From Cladopsammia gracilis (Eukaryota > Cnidaria > Anthozoa > Scleractinia > Dendrophylliidae): a DNA stretch of 64,000 nt. The stretch spans positions 1,426,501 through 1,490,500 of the forward strand of contig JAJGOT010000138.1 in assembly GCA_022457155.1 (NCBI GenBank), given 5' to 3'. The number at the start of each line of letters is the position of its first letter. The stretch's first letter is position 1. A program made the translations under genes and the position numbers. Below, piece after piece: positions 52,979 to 59,289 of this stretch. Under the pieces are notes generated by a model that saw only the letters and a program-made list of their open reading frames with translations, made no database searches and had not been told where the DNA came from.

Positions 52979-53376
52979 AGCAGCAAGAGCAGCTCACAAA
53001 AACCGTCGACCAATCAGGAGCCAGGATTGAGCACACGTGACCACGTGTAGCCAATCAGAGGCCAGTGGAAAGGGATGACATCATGTTTTTGCACGAAAGT
53101 GAGGCAAAAAAATTGGGGGGAGGGATGGGGGGGCTTATAGTGACCTTAAAGGTGACTGAAAGGTCGTAATGATGGTGCAAACAACCCGGATGTATCGAGG
53201 GTCTTAGATCCCACTCGGGGATGGCTCCGGGGATGGGCTCGGAATCGTTCGGGAATGGTTCGGGGATGGTGACGGGTCGCTCTGGTTCCGCTTGCTGGGT
53301 GGGTCCCAGATCCCGCTCGGCCAGAGAAACCAAAAAATAACAGAAAATAACACAAAAAAAATGTAATTTATTAACA
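52979..53376. other. Probable left terminal region of the Polinton
   Basis: No gene is called. Seen: AGCAGCAAGAGCAGC at the edge; CCAAT boxes at about 53,029 and 53,051; an inverted pair of E-boxes, ACACGTGACCACGTGT; a CRE-like TGACATCA near 53,077; long G runs at 53,115-53,132; and G clusters spaced 10-12 bp between 53,216 and 53,276. Polintons end in inverted repeats of hundreds of bases, so this is likely the left one, but the partner lies beyond the window. A 112-residue minus-strand open frame here (53,055-53,393) has a hydrophobic start and Pro-Glu-rich middle and is not supported as a gene. Confidence 0.5.
53367..53372 (-). terminator. AATAAA poly(A) signal for the PolB-N gene
   Basis: Seen: TTTATT on the plus strand, AATAAA on the minus strand, about 210 bp after the stop codon at 53,585. 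It is the first such signal downstream, so it probably ends that transcript. Confidence 0.5.
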
Positions 53377-53543
53377 ACGTAACGAAAAAACAAAAACTAG
53401 ATTTACAAGCGGGGACATGGGTTCCATCCCCGATTGGGAGAACGTCCCTTTGTTAGTAGTCACATAACGAAAACAACAACAAAAACTAGTTAACAAGCGG
53501 GGACATGGGTTCCACCCCCGAATGGGAGAACGCCCCTTTGATA
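53377..53543. repeat. Tandem duplication of about 85 bp
   Basis: Seen: two adjacent copies (from 53,377 and 53,462), each with AACGAAAA, AAAAACTAG, AAGCGGGGACATGGGTTCC and TGGGAGAACG. They differ at a few positions. The copies lie in the 3' untranslated region of the PolB-N gene. Confidence 0.8.
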
Positions 53544-53584
53544 GTTCGTCGGCTTTAATCGACGAGATCGTCGTCGGGTCGAAG

Positions 53585-54586
53585 CTAACTGTAACCGCAG
53601 GGATGATGAGGCAAATCCTTGTTGTTGAATCCCTTGTCGCACAAGTGGCAATAGTAACTGCGTCCGAGAATGGCGGAAATGGAGGTCAACCCGTAATAAT
53701 GATCGTCGTGTTTCAAGAGAAACAGGTAACGTTGGTCGGCGCGTTTCTCACCTCGTCCAAAGATCACTTGGTAACCCTCATCAGCGCTGAAGACTTTGAT
53801 GTGATAGTCAGGCAACACGATTTGGAATTGACGGAGGGTTCCCAATCCGCAAGCCCCTTCGGGAACGCGAGCCAAAACGTGCAAGGCCTTTGCCAATCGG
53901 GTTTGACCCGGACCACCTTGTTTCAAGGATGCGTAGTCAAGCTCCGGCGTCCGTCGACGTGGGGGAAATTCGTCGGCCCACGCTTGCATGGTGACGAGAG
54001 CCCGAGCGCAGCACAGCTCGTCTCGATTGTGGATTTTGACGACAGATTGTTTCTTTTGGAGAAAGGTCGTGATGGGCACATTGTTCTGTACTCGTTGACG
54101 GTGCGGGGTTTGGGGAGAGGCGATCGGGCAGCCGTTGTTTAAGTGTCTGTAAACTGTTGGCTTACTCCGTTGTTTCCTGCAATTAGGACAAGTCATCTTT
54201 GGGCGGGGTTGTGTACTCAGCTTTTTGCAAGCATATGTTTTATGTTCAACAAGCGAGTGTTCCTGTGTGAAGTTTTTACCGCAGTATTCACAAGGATTAT
54301 AACTCAAAGACCCTTTATATTTCGCAAAGATAGCACTATCATTTGCCAAAGAGCTTTCCATCGTAGATCGATTCTGTGATGTAAGGACAGACTGTTTCTT
54401 TTGGAGAAAGGTCGTGATGGGCACGTCGATCCGATCCCGGGGTGAGTTGGAACTCGAAGAGATGTCCCTGTTGTTTTCTTCCGTCGTTTCCATGGCCGCC
54501 AACATAACGTCATCGTTCAACTCCTCGGGATGCTCCTCCAGGTTGTCCATTGAAGAGGTGGCTGCAACTGCTTGGTGGGACGCCAT
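53585..54586 (-). CDS. Stand-alone N-terminal domain of Polinton PolB
   Basis: 333 residues from ATG 54586, chosen because a TATA box (54,645-54,653) lies about 60 bp upstream. Residues 1-55 are acidic and Ser/Thr-rich. Two C2HC-type fingers follow (C99, C102, H115, C120 and C133, C136, H148, C153). Residues 188-330 contain NRDELCCARALVTM, a segment from about 244 to 263 ending in LPDYHIKVF, and a final C313-x2-C316...H-x2-C330 finger. This C-terminal half matches the region that precedes the exonuclease domain in Polinton family-B DNA polymerase (family knowledge). The protein stops three residues after the last cysteine, and nothing polymerase-like follows before the element edge. It may be a separate DNA-binding paralogue, a first exon, or a truncation. 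The sequence PITTFLQKKQSV occurs twice (56-67 and 171-182). Confidence 0.72.
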   Translation of the reverse strand: MASHQAVAATSSMDNLEEHPEELNDDVMLAAMETTEENNRDISSSSNSPRDRIDVPITTFLQKKQSVLTSQNRSTMESSLANDSAIFAKYKGSLSYNPCEYCGKNFTQEHSLVEHKTYACKKLSTQPRPKMTCPNCRKQRSKPTVYRHLNNGCPIASPQTPHRQRVQNNVPITTFLQKKQSVVKIHNRDELCCARALVTMQAWADEFPPRRRTPELDYASLKQGGPGQTRLAKALHVLARVPEGACGLGTLRQFQIVLPDYHIKVFSADEGYQVIFGRGEKRADQRYLFLLKHDDHYYGLTSISAILGRSYYCHLCDKGFNNKDLPHHPCGYS

Positions 54587-54798
54587 CTTTGTTAGGTGTG
54601 ACTCGTAAGAACTGAGTGAGGCGTGAAAAGGTGACGCTGGCACTCTTTTTATACTCTTTGAGGAATGACGTTGTAGGCTGGGAAGGAACGGGGTACCCAT
54701 GGGGGGTATGGGTCTTTTTAACTCGCCCCAGATCCCGGCCGGGAATTGCGCGGAGATCTATATAAAGGCCGAAGTCACACCAAAACACCAAAGTCAAC
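54587..54798. promoter_or_regulatory. Bidirectional promoter, PolB-N / RING genes
   Basis: Seen: TATAAAAAG on the minus strand (54,645-54,653) for the PolB-N gene and TATATAAAG on the plus strand (54,759-54,767) for the RING gene, 32 bp before its ATG. The two boxes face away from each other across about 105 bp that includes CCCGGCCGGG. The short distance to each ATG implies short leaders. Confidence 0.65.
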
Positions 54799-55155
54799 AT
54801 GATGTCACTCGATACTCGTGTAGATATTTTTTCGGTGGAAATGGAGGAAGGAGGCGCGGAAAGAGCTGAGGGAAAGAAGAAAGAGAAGGACGAAGAACGA
54901 AAGTGCATCGTATGCCTTGAGGAGAGAAAGCTTACAGTGCGAGAATTTACCAAGCGAGATGGGACGCTGGCCAGACAGTTTGTTCGGGCGCGGACGCACA
55001 AGTTATTTTGTTGTAGCGGGTGGTGTCACAACACGTGTCTGTTAAAGTGGGTGGAGCAAAATGGTCGACTGTTGCTTCTTTTCAAGTGCCCCCACTGCCG
55101 AGCCCTGGGATGTGACTTAAACGAAATGAAAGCGTTTCAGGAGGGAGAATTTTGA
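54799..55155 (+). CDS. RING-type zinc finger protein, possible E3 ubiquitin ligase
   Basis: 118 residues. ATG 54799 is followed at once by a second ATG (54,802), so either could be used. Residues 15-35 are charged and lysine-rich. Zinc ligands are C36-x2-C39, then C71/C72, C76, H77, C80, and C97-x2-C100, with LLKWVEQNG between the last two pairs. The C-x2-C...C...H-x2-C...C-x2-C order with a CLLKW segment fits RING or RING-CH domains, which recruit E2 enzymes (family knowledge). There is no membrane segment, unlike MARCH-type viral ligases. Virus-encoded RING proteins often act on host factors, but the target here cannot be inferred. It faces the SLOG gene head-on. Confidence 0.7.
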   Translation: MMSLDTRVDIFSVEMEEGGAERAEGKKKEKDEERKCIVCLEERKLTVREFTKRDGTLARQFVRARTHKLFCCSGWCHNTCLLKWVEQNGRLLLLFKCPHCRALGCDLNEMKAFQEGEF

Positions 55156-55359
55156 AAAAGAAAACACTCTCAAAGAAACATTTATTTTTTCAAGTGACAT
55201 TTATTTATAAGAAAACATTTCATTTTACAAAGAACATTTTAATTGTTTTGTGAATCAAAACACAATAAAACAGTTGTGGTTCAAAGTCTCATTTGCAGTG
55301 ATCTCATTGTCTCATGGGGTGGGCGTTAAAAATAATAATCAAAGTTCTGGTTCAAAGTG
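55156..55359. terminator. Convergent 3' ends with overlapping poly(A) signals
   Basis: Seen: minus-strand AATAAA at 55,181-55,186 and 55,200-55,205 (for the SLOG gene) lie to the left of plus-strand AATAAA at 55,264-55,269 (for the RING gene). Each transcript would run past the other's signal, giving complementary 3' tails of about 60-100 bases. Confidence 0.55.
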
Positions 55360-55959
55360 TCAATGCAGTGATTGTAGACACCCCACGGTGCGCTCGAATA
55401 ATCCGGCGAGGGCCTCTTTCCATCGGGGGTAATTGTCCACATAGCGGGAACCCACAATGGCACTCTGGGTGTGTAAGAGCGGAAAATTTCCGTTCCCCAT
55501 CGCGTGAAACGTGCCAGTGCCATAGTTGTACTTGTACCATCGCGATTTCTCCAGGTCGTAGGCAAAGATCTGCCGATGCAATTGTTTGGCATATTCCACG
55601 GTCCACCCCGTCCCTCCTTTCATCTGTTTATGGTTGAAGGTAAAGAACCCAAACGCGTAGACGCTGCCGGCCCGTGCCGCAATGTGAAAGTTGCGTTTCA
55701 AATATTCGGCCGTGATGGCGTTGGAAACCCCTTTTCCCAATCGAGTCTGCGCCGTGATAAAGTAACTGTCGGCTCGGTTCAATTCTTCTTCCGTCAATGG
55801 CGTGATGGTTTGACGGCGAGGGTGATGGGGGCCAATCACCACGTCCAAACGAGTCCCGAAATGGAGGGCTTGACGTTCCGCCTCCGCATCCACGCCCGGT
55901 GCTCCACCCGTGATGATGGTGTAATCGTTCAAAACGGGAATGTCCATGGCCATCGACAT
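55360..55959 (-). CDS. SLOG/DprA-fold nucleotide-binding protein
   Basis: 199 residues from ATG 55959; ATGs at 55,953 and 55,947 are in frame and also possible. A TATA-like box is at 56,023-56,032. Residues 14-28 read TIITGGAPGVDAEAE, a Rossmann-type GG-x-x-G-x-D loop seen in DprA/YpsA/TIGR00725 (SLOG) proteins. Residues 115-124 read GGTGWTVEYA, the second glycine-rich motif expected near the ligand. SLOG domains bind or process nucleotides and nucleotide-derived signals in bacterial conflict systems (family knowledge). A viral role in sensing or removing a nucleotide signal is inference. It lies 71 bp downstream of the exonuclease-like gene on the same strand. The C-terminal 75 residues are aromatic-rich and unrecognised. 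Confidence 0.65.
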   Translation of the reverse strand: MSMAMDIPVLNDYTIITGGAPGVDAEAERQALHFGTRLDVVIGPHHPRRQTITPLTEEELNRADSYFITAQTRLGKGVSNAITAEYLKRNFHIAARAGSVYAFGFFTFNHKQMKGGTGWTVEYAKQLHRQIFAYDLEKSRWYKYNYGTGTFHAMGNGNFPLLHTQSAIVGSRYVDNYPRWKEALAGLFERTVGCLQSLH

Positions 55960-56022
55960 GAGGAGGAGCGCTCGTGAAAAGAAATCAACGCCAAAATGAG
56001 TCCAAGCCGGGGCAAGCGGGGT

Positions 56023-56033
56023 CTTTTTATTTA
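56023..56033 (-). promoter_or_regulatory. Overlapping stop codon, AATAAA and TATA-like box
   Basis: Seen on the minus strand: TAAATAAAAAG. TAA (56,031-56,033) stops the exonuclease-like gene, AATAAA (56,026-56,031) overlaps it, and AAATAAAAAG (56,023-56,032) is the only TATA-like sequence at a proper distance (about 65 bp) before the SLOG ATG. Confidence 0.5.
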
Positions 56034-56618
56034 GACCGTCGTCGACTTTGTCCACACGGGACGGTTGGCAGACCAATGGAATCTGTACGTGGACTGATAC
56101 GTCATCCCGCATTGTTGTCGCATCCAATCCACGAAATGATGGCATTCGACTTGCGGGCAATGATGACGTAGGGGGTCGGCGTGAAAACCGCAACCTTCCA
56201 CGCGATCCAAGCGTTTCATTTTACGAAACGGGGGACACCCGTAAGTTTCGAGATCGAGGTGGGGGATGCCGAGTCGATCCAAGAGATCTTGTTCCACGTG
56301 CCCCCCTTTGAAGGCCACCGTATCCCGCTCGTCGGTGCGGAATCGTTCGTACAGAGCTCGAATTTGCACGTCCAACAGTCGGTGGGGGTAAGGCGCGGCG
56401 GCGGGGGGTGGTTGAAAGTGGAGTCCGTGAATGTTCCGCATGACCCAACGGGCGGTGATCTTTTCCTTGTCCGACAACTGAGCGTACTCGATGGGGAGAT
56501 GGTAATGGAGGACGCCCGAATGCTGTCGCGTCCAATCGCAGTACCCCATTTCGCGGCACAGAAAACATCCCTGGATTTGGAACCCTTCCAGGTCGATGCA
56601 AACGCATACCTTTTCCAT
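56031..56618 (-). CDS. Exonuclease-like protein (DEDD / Maelstrom-like fold)
   Basis: 195 residues from ATG 56618, 53 bp downstream of a strong TATA box. Seen: VCVCIDLEGF at 4-13 gives the D-x-E of an exonuclease I motif (D9, E11). RNIHGLHF is at 61-68, FKGGHVEQDLL at 103-113 resembles an exonuclease II region, and then DLETYGCP (C128), CGFHA (C143, H146) and HHCPQVE (C154, E158) follow. The late Cys/His cluster resembles the E-C-H-C pattern of Maelstrom-type members of the DnaQ-H lineage (family knowledge), so either a nuclease or a zinc-stabilised RNase-H-like fold that lost catalysis is possible. Similar uncharacterised proteins occur in animal mobile elements (recollection, not searched). 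It could act in replication, proofreading, or on host small-RNA pathways. None of these is shown. Confidence 0.5.
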   Translation of the reverse strand: MEKVCVCIDLEGFQIQGCFLCREMGYCDWTRQHSGVLHYHLPIEYAQLSDKEKITARWVMRNIHGLHFQPPPAAAPYPHRLLDVQIRALYERFRTDERDTVAFKGGHVEQDLLDRLGIPHLDLETYGCPPFRKMKRLDRVEGCGFHADPLRHHCPQVECHHFVDWMRQQCGMTYQSTYRFHWSANRPVWTKSTTV

Positions 56619-56871
56619 GTTGCTTGTTTTTGTTTTGGTTTGAATACGTGCGAGGGTCGGGGGTGTGTGGTTTTTTATAGAGACTGGCAGGTGGGGTGGT
56701 GGTGGGATTATTTTTATCCAATCGAAGGAGGCCACGTCACGAGGACGCCTGCCAATCGGATACGACCACGTCACACTACAGGGGGTCGTGGACTTGGCAT
56801 TTAAGGCGTGACGCATTCTCTCTCGCCCTCTTTTCTTCTCCGTTCCGGTAGCAGTGGTCCAAAGAAAAAAG
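56619..56871. promoter_or_regulatory. Bidirectional promoter, exonuclease-like / GRF genes
   Basis: Seen: minus-strand TATAAAAAA at 56,671-56,679 serves the exonuclease-like gene. On the plus side the best candidate is the weaker CATTTAAGG near 56,799, followed by a pyrimidine-rich stretch (CTCTCTCGCCCTC) that could act as initiator. CCAAT-type words (CCAATCG, on both strands) lie between. Confidence 0.55.
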
Positions 56872-57996
56872 ATGAGTATGAGTCGAGTGGCCACGCAACC
56901 GACTCCCGTCGCTGCGCCTAAAAAACGTAAAACCAAGAGCGATGCCGAAGGGAGTAAAAAGAAGAAGAAGAGAGACGAGACACTGAGCCCCGAGGACATG
57001 GCGGTCTTGAATGCCCCCGTGGACGTCTTGCCACCTCATCCCCCCGAACCTCTCTTATTGACCGAGGAAGAAGAGAACGAAGCGGATGCGTTTCTGGCGA
57101 GCCTTTGCAAAGACCCGGTTCTTTCCACCCTGGTGGACGCGGCCACACAGACGGACCCTCCACCTCAGTCCCCCGTCGTCGTCACCGACTTGTCGTGCCC
57201 CATTCACGAGTGGGAACCTTTGTGCCCGGGCAGTTGCGGGGACTTTTCTTACGAACGTTGCGGTCACGAGGGATGTCTGGTGTTCATTCCCACCCGTCAC
57301 TTGGACACGATGTTGAAAGAATTGAAAGACCATCTTCACCCCGCCCTGAAAGCCCAGTGGTCTTCCTTGCGTTGCGACTGCGGGTTGAGACCTCGGATGA
57401 AACTGAGTTTGTCCCCCAACAATTACCAAAAGGTGTTCCTGACCTGCGGCGTCAACCAGAAAGGCGTGGAACAGTTTGGCAAAGAACGCTGCGGGTATTT
57501 CCAGTGGATCCATTGGAAACCCCGCGTCAGGAAAGAGGCGTACCACCCCGTGCCGTGGACCTCTTGGGAACCGCCCCTGGTCGACAAAGAAAGAGAGCAG
57601 AACAGAGAGCCAGAAAGAGAGCCAGAGATTCCCCGGTGGAACAAGTTTTGGCGAGGAGGCTTCGTGGTGGCGGGAACGAAGAACACCATTGCCTATCCCG
57701 AAGAATTCAGAAATTTGAGTTCTCGCCCTTACCTGAAGGAGGCGTACGAGATGATGAAACAGTTTCCCCCCAAAATGAAAAAGATCATTTACGTGCAGGC
57801 CTTGTGGCGGTACCTGAAAGAGGAAGACCCTTCGTGGGAGATGTTGAGGGATGTGCAGTGGTTAAAAGACAAGTACGTGCCCGACGAGCCGACCCCCACT
57901 TTTGACTATTGGATGCGTCGAGCTGCCGAGAACTTGGCCAGAGCCGCGGAAGAGCCACCCCGTGGCAAGCACAAATGCGTATCCGTCCTTTTTTGA
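56872..57996 (+). CDS. GRF zinc-finger protein
   Basis: 374 residues from ATG 56872 (a second ATG follows six bases later). Residues 16-35 are rich in Lys/Arg, a likely nuclear localisation signal; 66-75 are acidic. A Cys/His-rich part at 109-135 (C109, H112, C118, C122, C130, C135) is probably a first zinc site. Residues 168-212 hold C168-x-C170, C192 and C207 followed by GYFQW, the layout of a GRF zinc finger, which binds single-stranded nucleic acid in APE2, TOP3A and NEIL3 (family knowledge). A Glu/Arg stretch (238-252) separates it from a helical, Trp-rich C-terminal part of unknown fold. It is probably a nucleic-acid-binding replication or repair accessory, lying next to and upstream of the integrase on the same strand. 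Confidence 0.65.
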   Translation: MSMSRVATQPTPVAAPKKRKTKSDAEGSKKKKKRDETLSPEDMAVLNAPVDVLPPHPPEPLLLTEEEENEADAFLASLCKDPVLSTLVDAATQTDPPPQSPVVVTDLSCPIHEWEPLCPGSCGDFSYERCGHEGCLVFIPTRHLDTMLKELKDHLHPALKAQWSSLRCDCGLRPRMKLSLSPNNYQKVFLTCGVNQKGVEQFGKERCGYFQWIHWKPRVRKEAYHPVPWTSWEPPLVDKEREQNREPEREPEIPRWNKFWRGGFVVAGTKNTIAYPEEFRNLSSRPYLKEAYEMMKQFPPKMKKIIYVQALWRYLKEEDPSWEMLRDVQWLKDKYVPDEPTPTFDYWMRRAAENLARAAEEPPRGKHKCVSVLF

Positions 57997-58155
57997 ACAT
58001 TGCTTTTCTTCATGTAAAAATATTATCTTGTTTGGTTGATTAAAAAAACATGTTGTTGTCAAGAACATTCACGGTGTGGTTGTTGTTGTTAACGATAAAA
58101 GTCCCCTTCCCTCCCCCTTTTGTTACGAGTGCTTCGGATCCCACCGGCGAACGAC
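57997..58155 (+). promoter_or_regulatory. GRF 3' end and integrase promoter
   Basis: Seen: an ATTAAA-type poly(A) variant near 58,039, a TTG/GTT-rich stretch, then CGATAAAAG at 58,093-58,101 about 55 bp before the integrase ATG. No other feature is visible. Confidence 0.45.
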
Positions 58156-59238
58156 ATGGCCCCGCGTGCCAAATCTCAAAAAAAGCGAGCCTCGGTCAGT
58201 TGGGGTGAGGTTTACGAATCCCCCGAGAAAAAAGGTAGTTTGGGGGGCGTGCAACGATTTGCCCAGCAGACGGGGTTGCCTCTGGCGCGGGCCAAACGCG
58301 TCTTGGAAGGGCTCTTGAGTTATACCCTGCACAAACCGCGTCGGAAACGGTTTCCCACCACCCCCGTGATCGTGTTTGCCCGCGACGAACAATGGGTGGC
58401 CGATTTGGTGGACATGTCGGCCTTGAAGAAATGGAATAAGGGGTACCACTTCATTTTGACCGTCATCGACGTCTTGTCCAAGTACGCGTGGGCGGTGCCT
58501 TTGAAGAACAAGACCGGTAAAGCCGTGACGGAAGCCTTTGCCTCGATTCTGCGAGGCAGCAAAGGACGACAACCCTTGCGGTTGCAAACGGACGACGGGA
58601 CAGAATTTTACAACCGGCCCTTCCAAACGTTTCTGAAGGAGCGAGGAATTGCGCTCTTTTCCACGCGCGGGGATAGCAAAGCCGCCGTGGTGGAACGATG
58701 GAATCGCACGTTGAAGGAACGCATGTATCGCATGTTTACCGCCCTGAATACGCTCCGGTACGAGGATCGGTTGCCGCTGTTGGTCCGAGGGTACAACGCC
58801 ACCCCGCATCGAAGTATTGGCCTGCCCCCGAACCAAGTGACCCGCGCCAACGAACGCACCGTGTGGGATCGCTTGTACGAGAAACGGCTTCGACGATGGA
58901 AACGTCCGACATTGAAGGTGGGGGATCGCGTTCGACTCAACAAGAAACATCGTCCTTTCCAAAAGGGGTATTTGCCCGGATGGACGGAAGAAGTGTTCAT
59001 CGTGCAACGCGCCCGAGGAGGCCCCGTGCCCACCTACAAGATCCAAGAATGGGACGGGACGCCTGTGGAAGGGACTTTTTACAAAGAAGACGTGCAAAAA
59101 GTCGAGGTGCCGGACGATGCCGTGTTTCGGGTGGAAAAAGTGCTTCGACGACGAGGACGGAACGTGTTGGTGCGTTGGAAGGGGTGGCCCAGCAAATACG
59201 ATAGTTGGATCCCCAAACGGCATATGACCTCGCTATAA
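58156..59238 (+). CDS. Chromodomain integrase (Polinton c-integrase)
   Basis: 360 residues from the first ATG, 58156. A basic N-terminus and a helical segment ending LSYTLHKPRRK lead into an RNase-H-fold DDE core: D83 in ADLVDM, D146 in LQTDDGTEF and E180 in VVERWNRTLK. An SH3-like region (KVGDRVRLNKKHRPF, 254-268) follows. A C-terminal chromodomain spans about 322-354 with VLVRWKGWPSKYDSW. It would cut and join element ends into host DNA with a 6-bp stagger (family knowledge). Chromodomains bind methylated histone tails, so this one may steer insertion to heterochromatin, which fits its place at the edge of a satellite array. All catalytic residues are present and the frame is intact. The classical HHCC zinc site is not evident. 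Confidence 0.93.
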   Translation: MAPRAKSQKKRASVSWGEVYESPEKKGSLGGVQRFAQQTGLPLARAKRVLEGLLSYTLHKPRRKRFPTTPVIVFARDEQWVADLVDMSALKKWNKGYHFILTVIDVLSKYAWAVPLKNKTGKAVTEAFASILRGSKGRQPLRLQTDDGTEFYNRPFQTFLKERGIALFSTRGDSKAAVVERWNRTLKERMYRMFTALNTLRYEDRLPLLVRGYNATPHRSIGLPPNQVTRANERTVWDRLYEKRLRRWKRPTLKVGDRVRLNKKHRPFQKGYLPGWTEEVFIVQRARGGPVPTYKIQEWDGTPVEGTFYKEDVQKVEVPDDAVFRVEKVLRRRGRNVLVRWKGWPSKYDSWIPKRHMTSL

Positions 59239-59240
59239 AG
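59234..59240 (+). promoter_or_regulatory. TATA box of the penton gene, inside the integrase stop
   Basis: Seen: TATAAAG contains the integrase stop codon TAA (59,236-59,238) and lies 50 bp before the penton ATG. Confidence 0.7.
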
Positions 59241-59289
59241 AGGGGGATCGCACACCCAGTCTGGCCACGAAGTCGTCGTCGTCGACGTC

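Noticed and set aside
53055..53393. 112-residue minus-strand protein with hydrophobic start and Pro-Glu-rich middle
   Set aside because: It lies in the probable terminal repeat across a phased G-rich tract, which by itself yields a Pro/Glu periodic translation. No promoter or homology is seen.
53522..54142. 206-residue plus-strand open frame opposite the PolB-N gene
   Set aside because: It is antisense to a frame with clear zinc fingers and PolB-like motifs; GC-rich coding DNA leaves the reverse strand open.
54510..55001. 163-residue minus-strand frame across the PolB-N/RING promoter
   Set aside because: It crosses both TATA boxes and is antisense to the RING gene; no domain is seen.
58123..59223. 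366-residue minus-strand open frame opposite the integrase
   Set aside because: It is the shadow of the integrase, whose catalytic triad and chromodomain fix the true strand.
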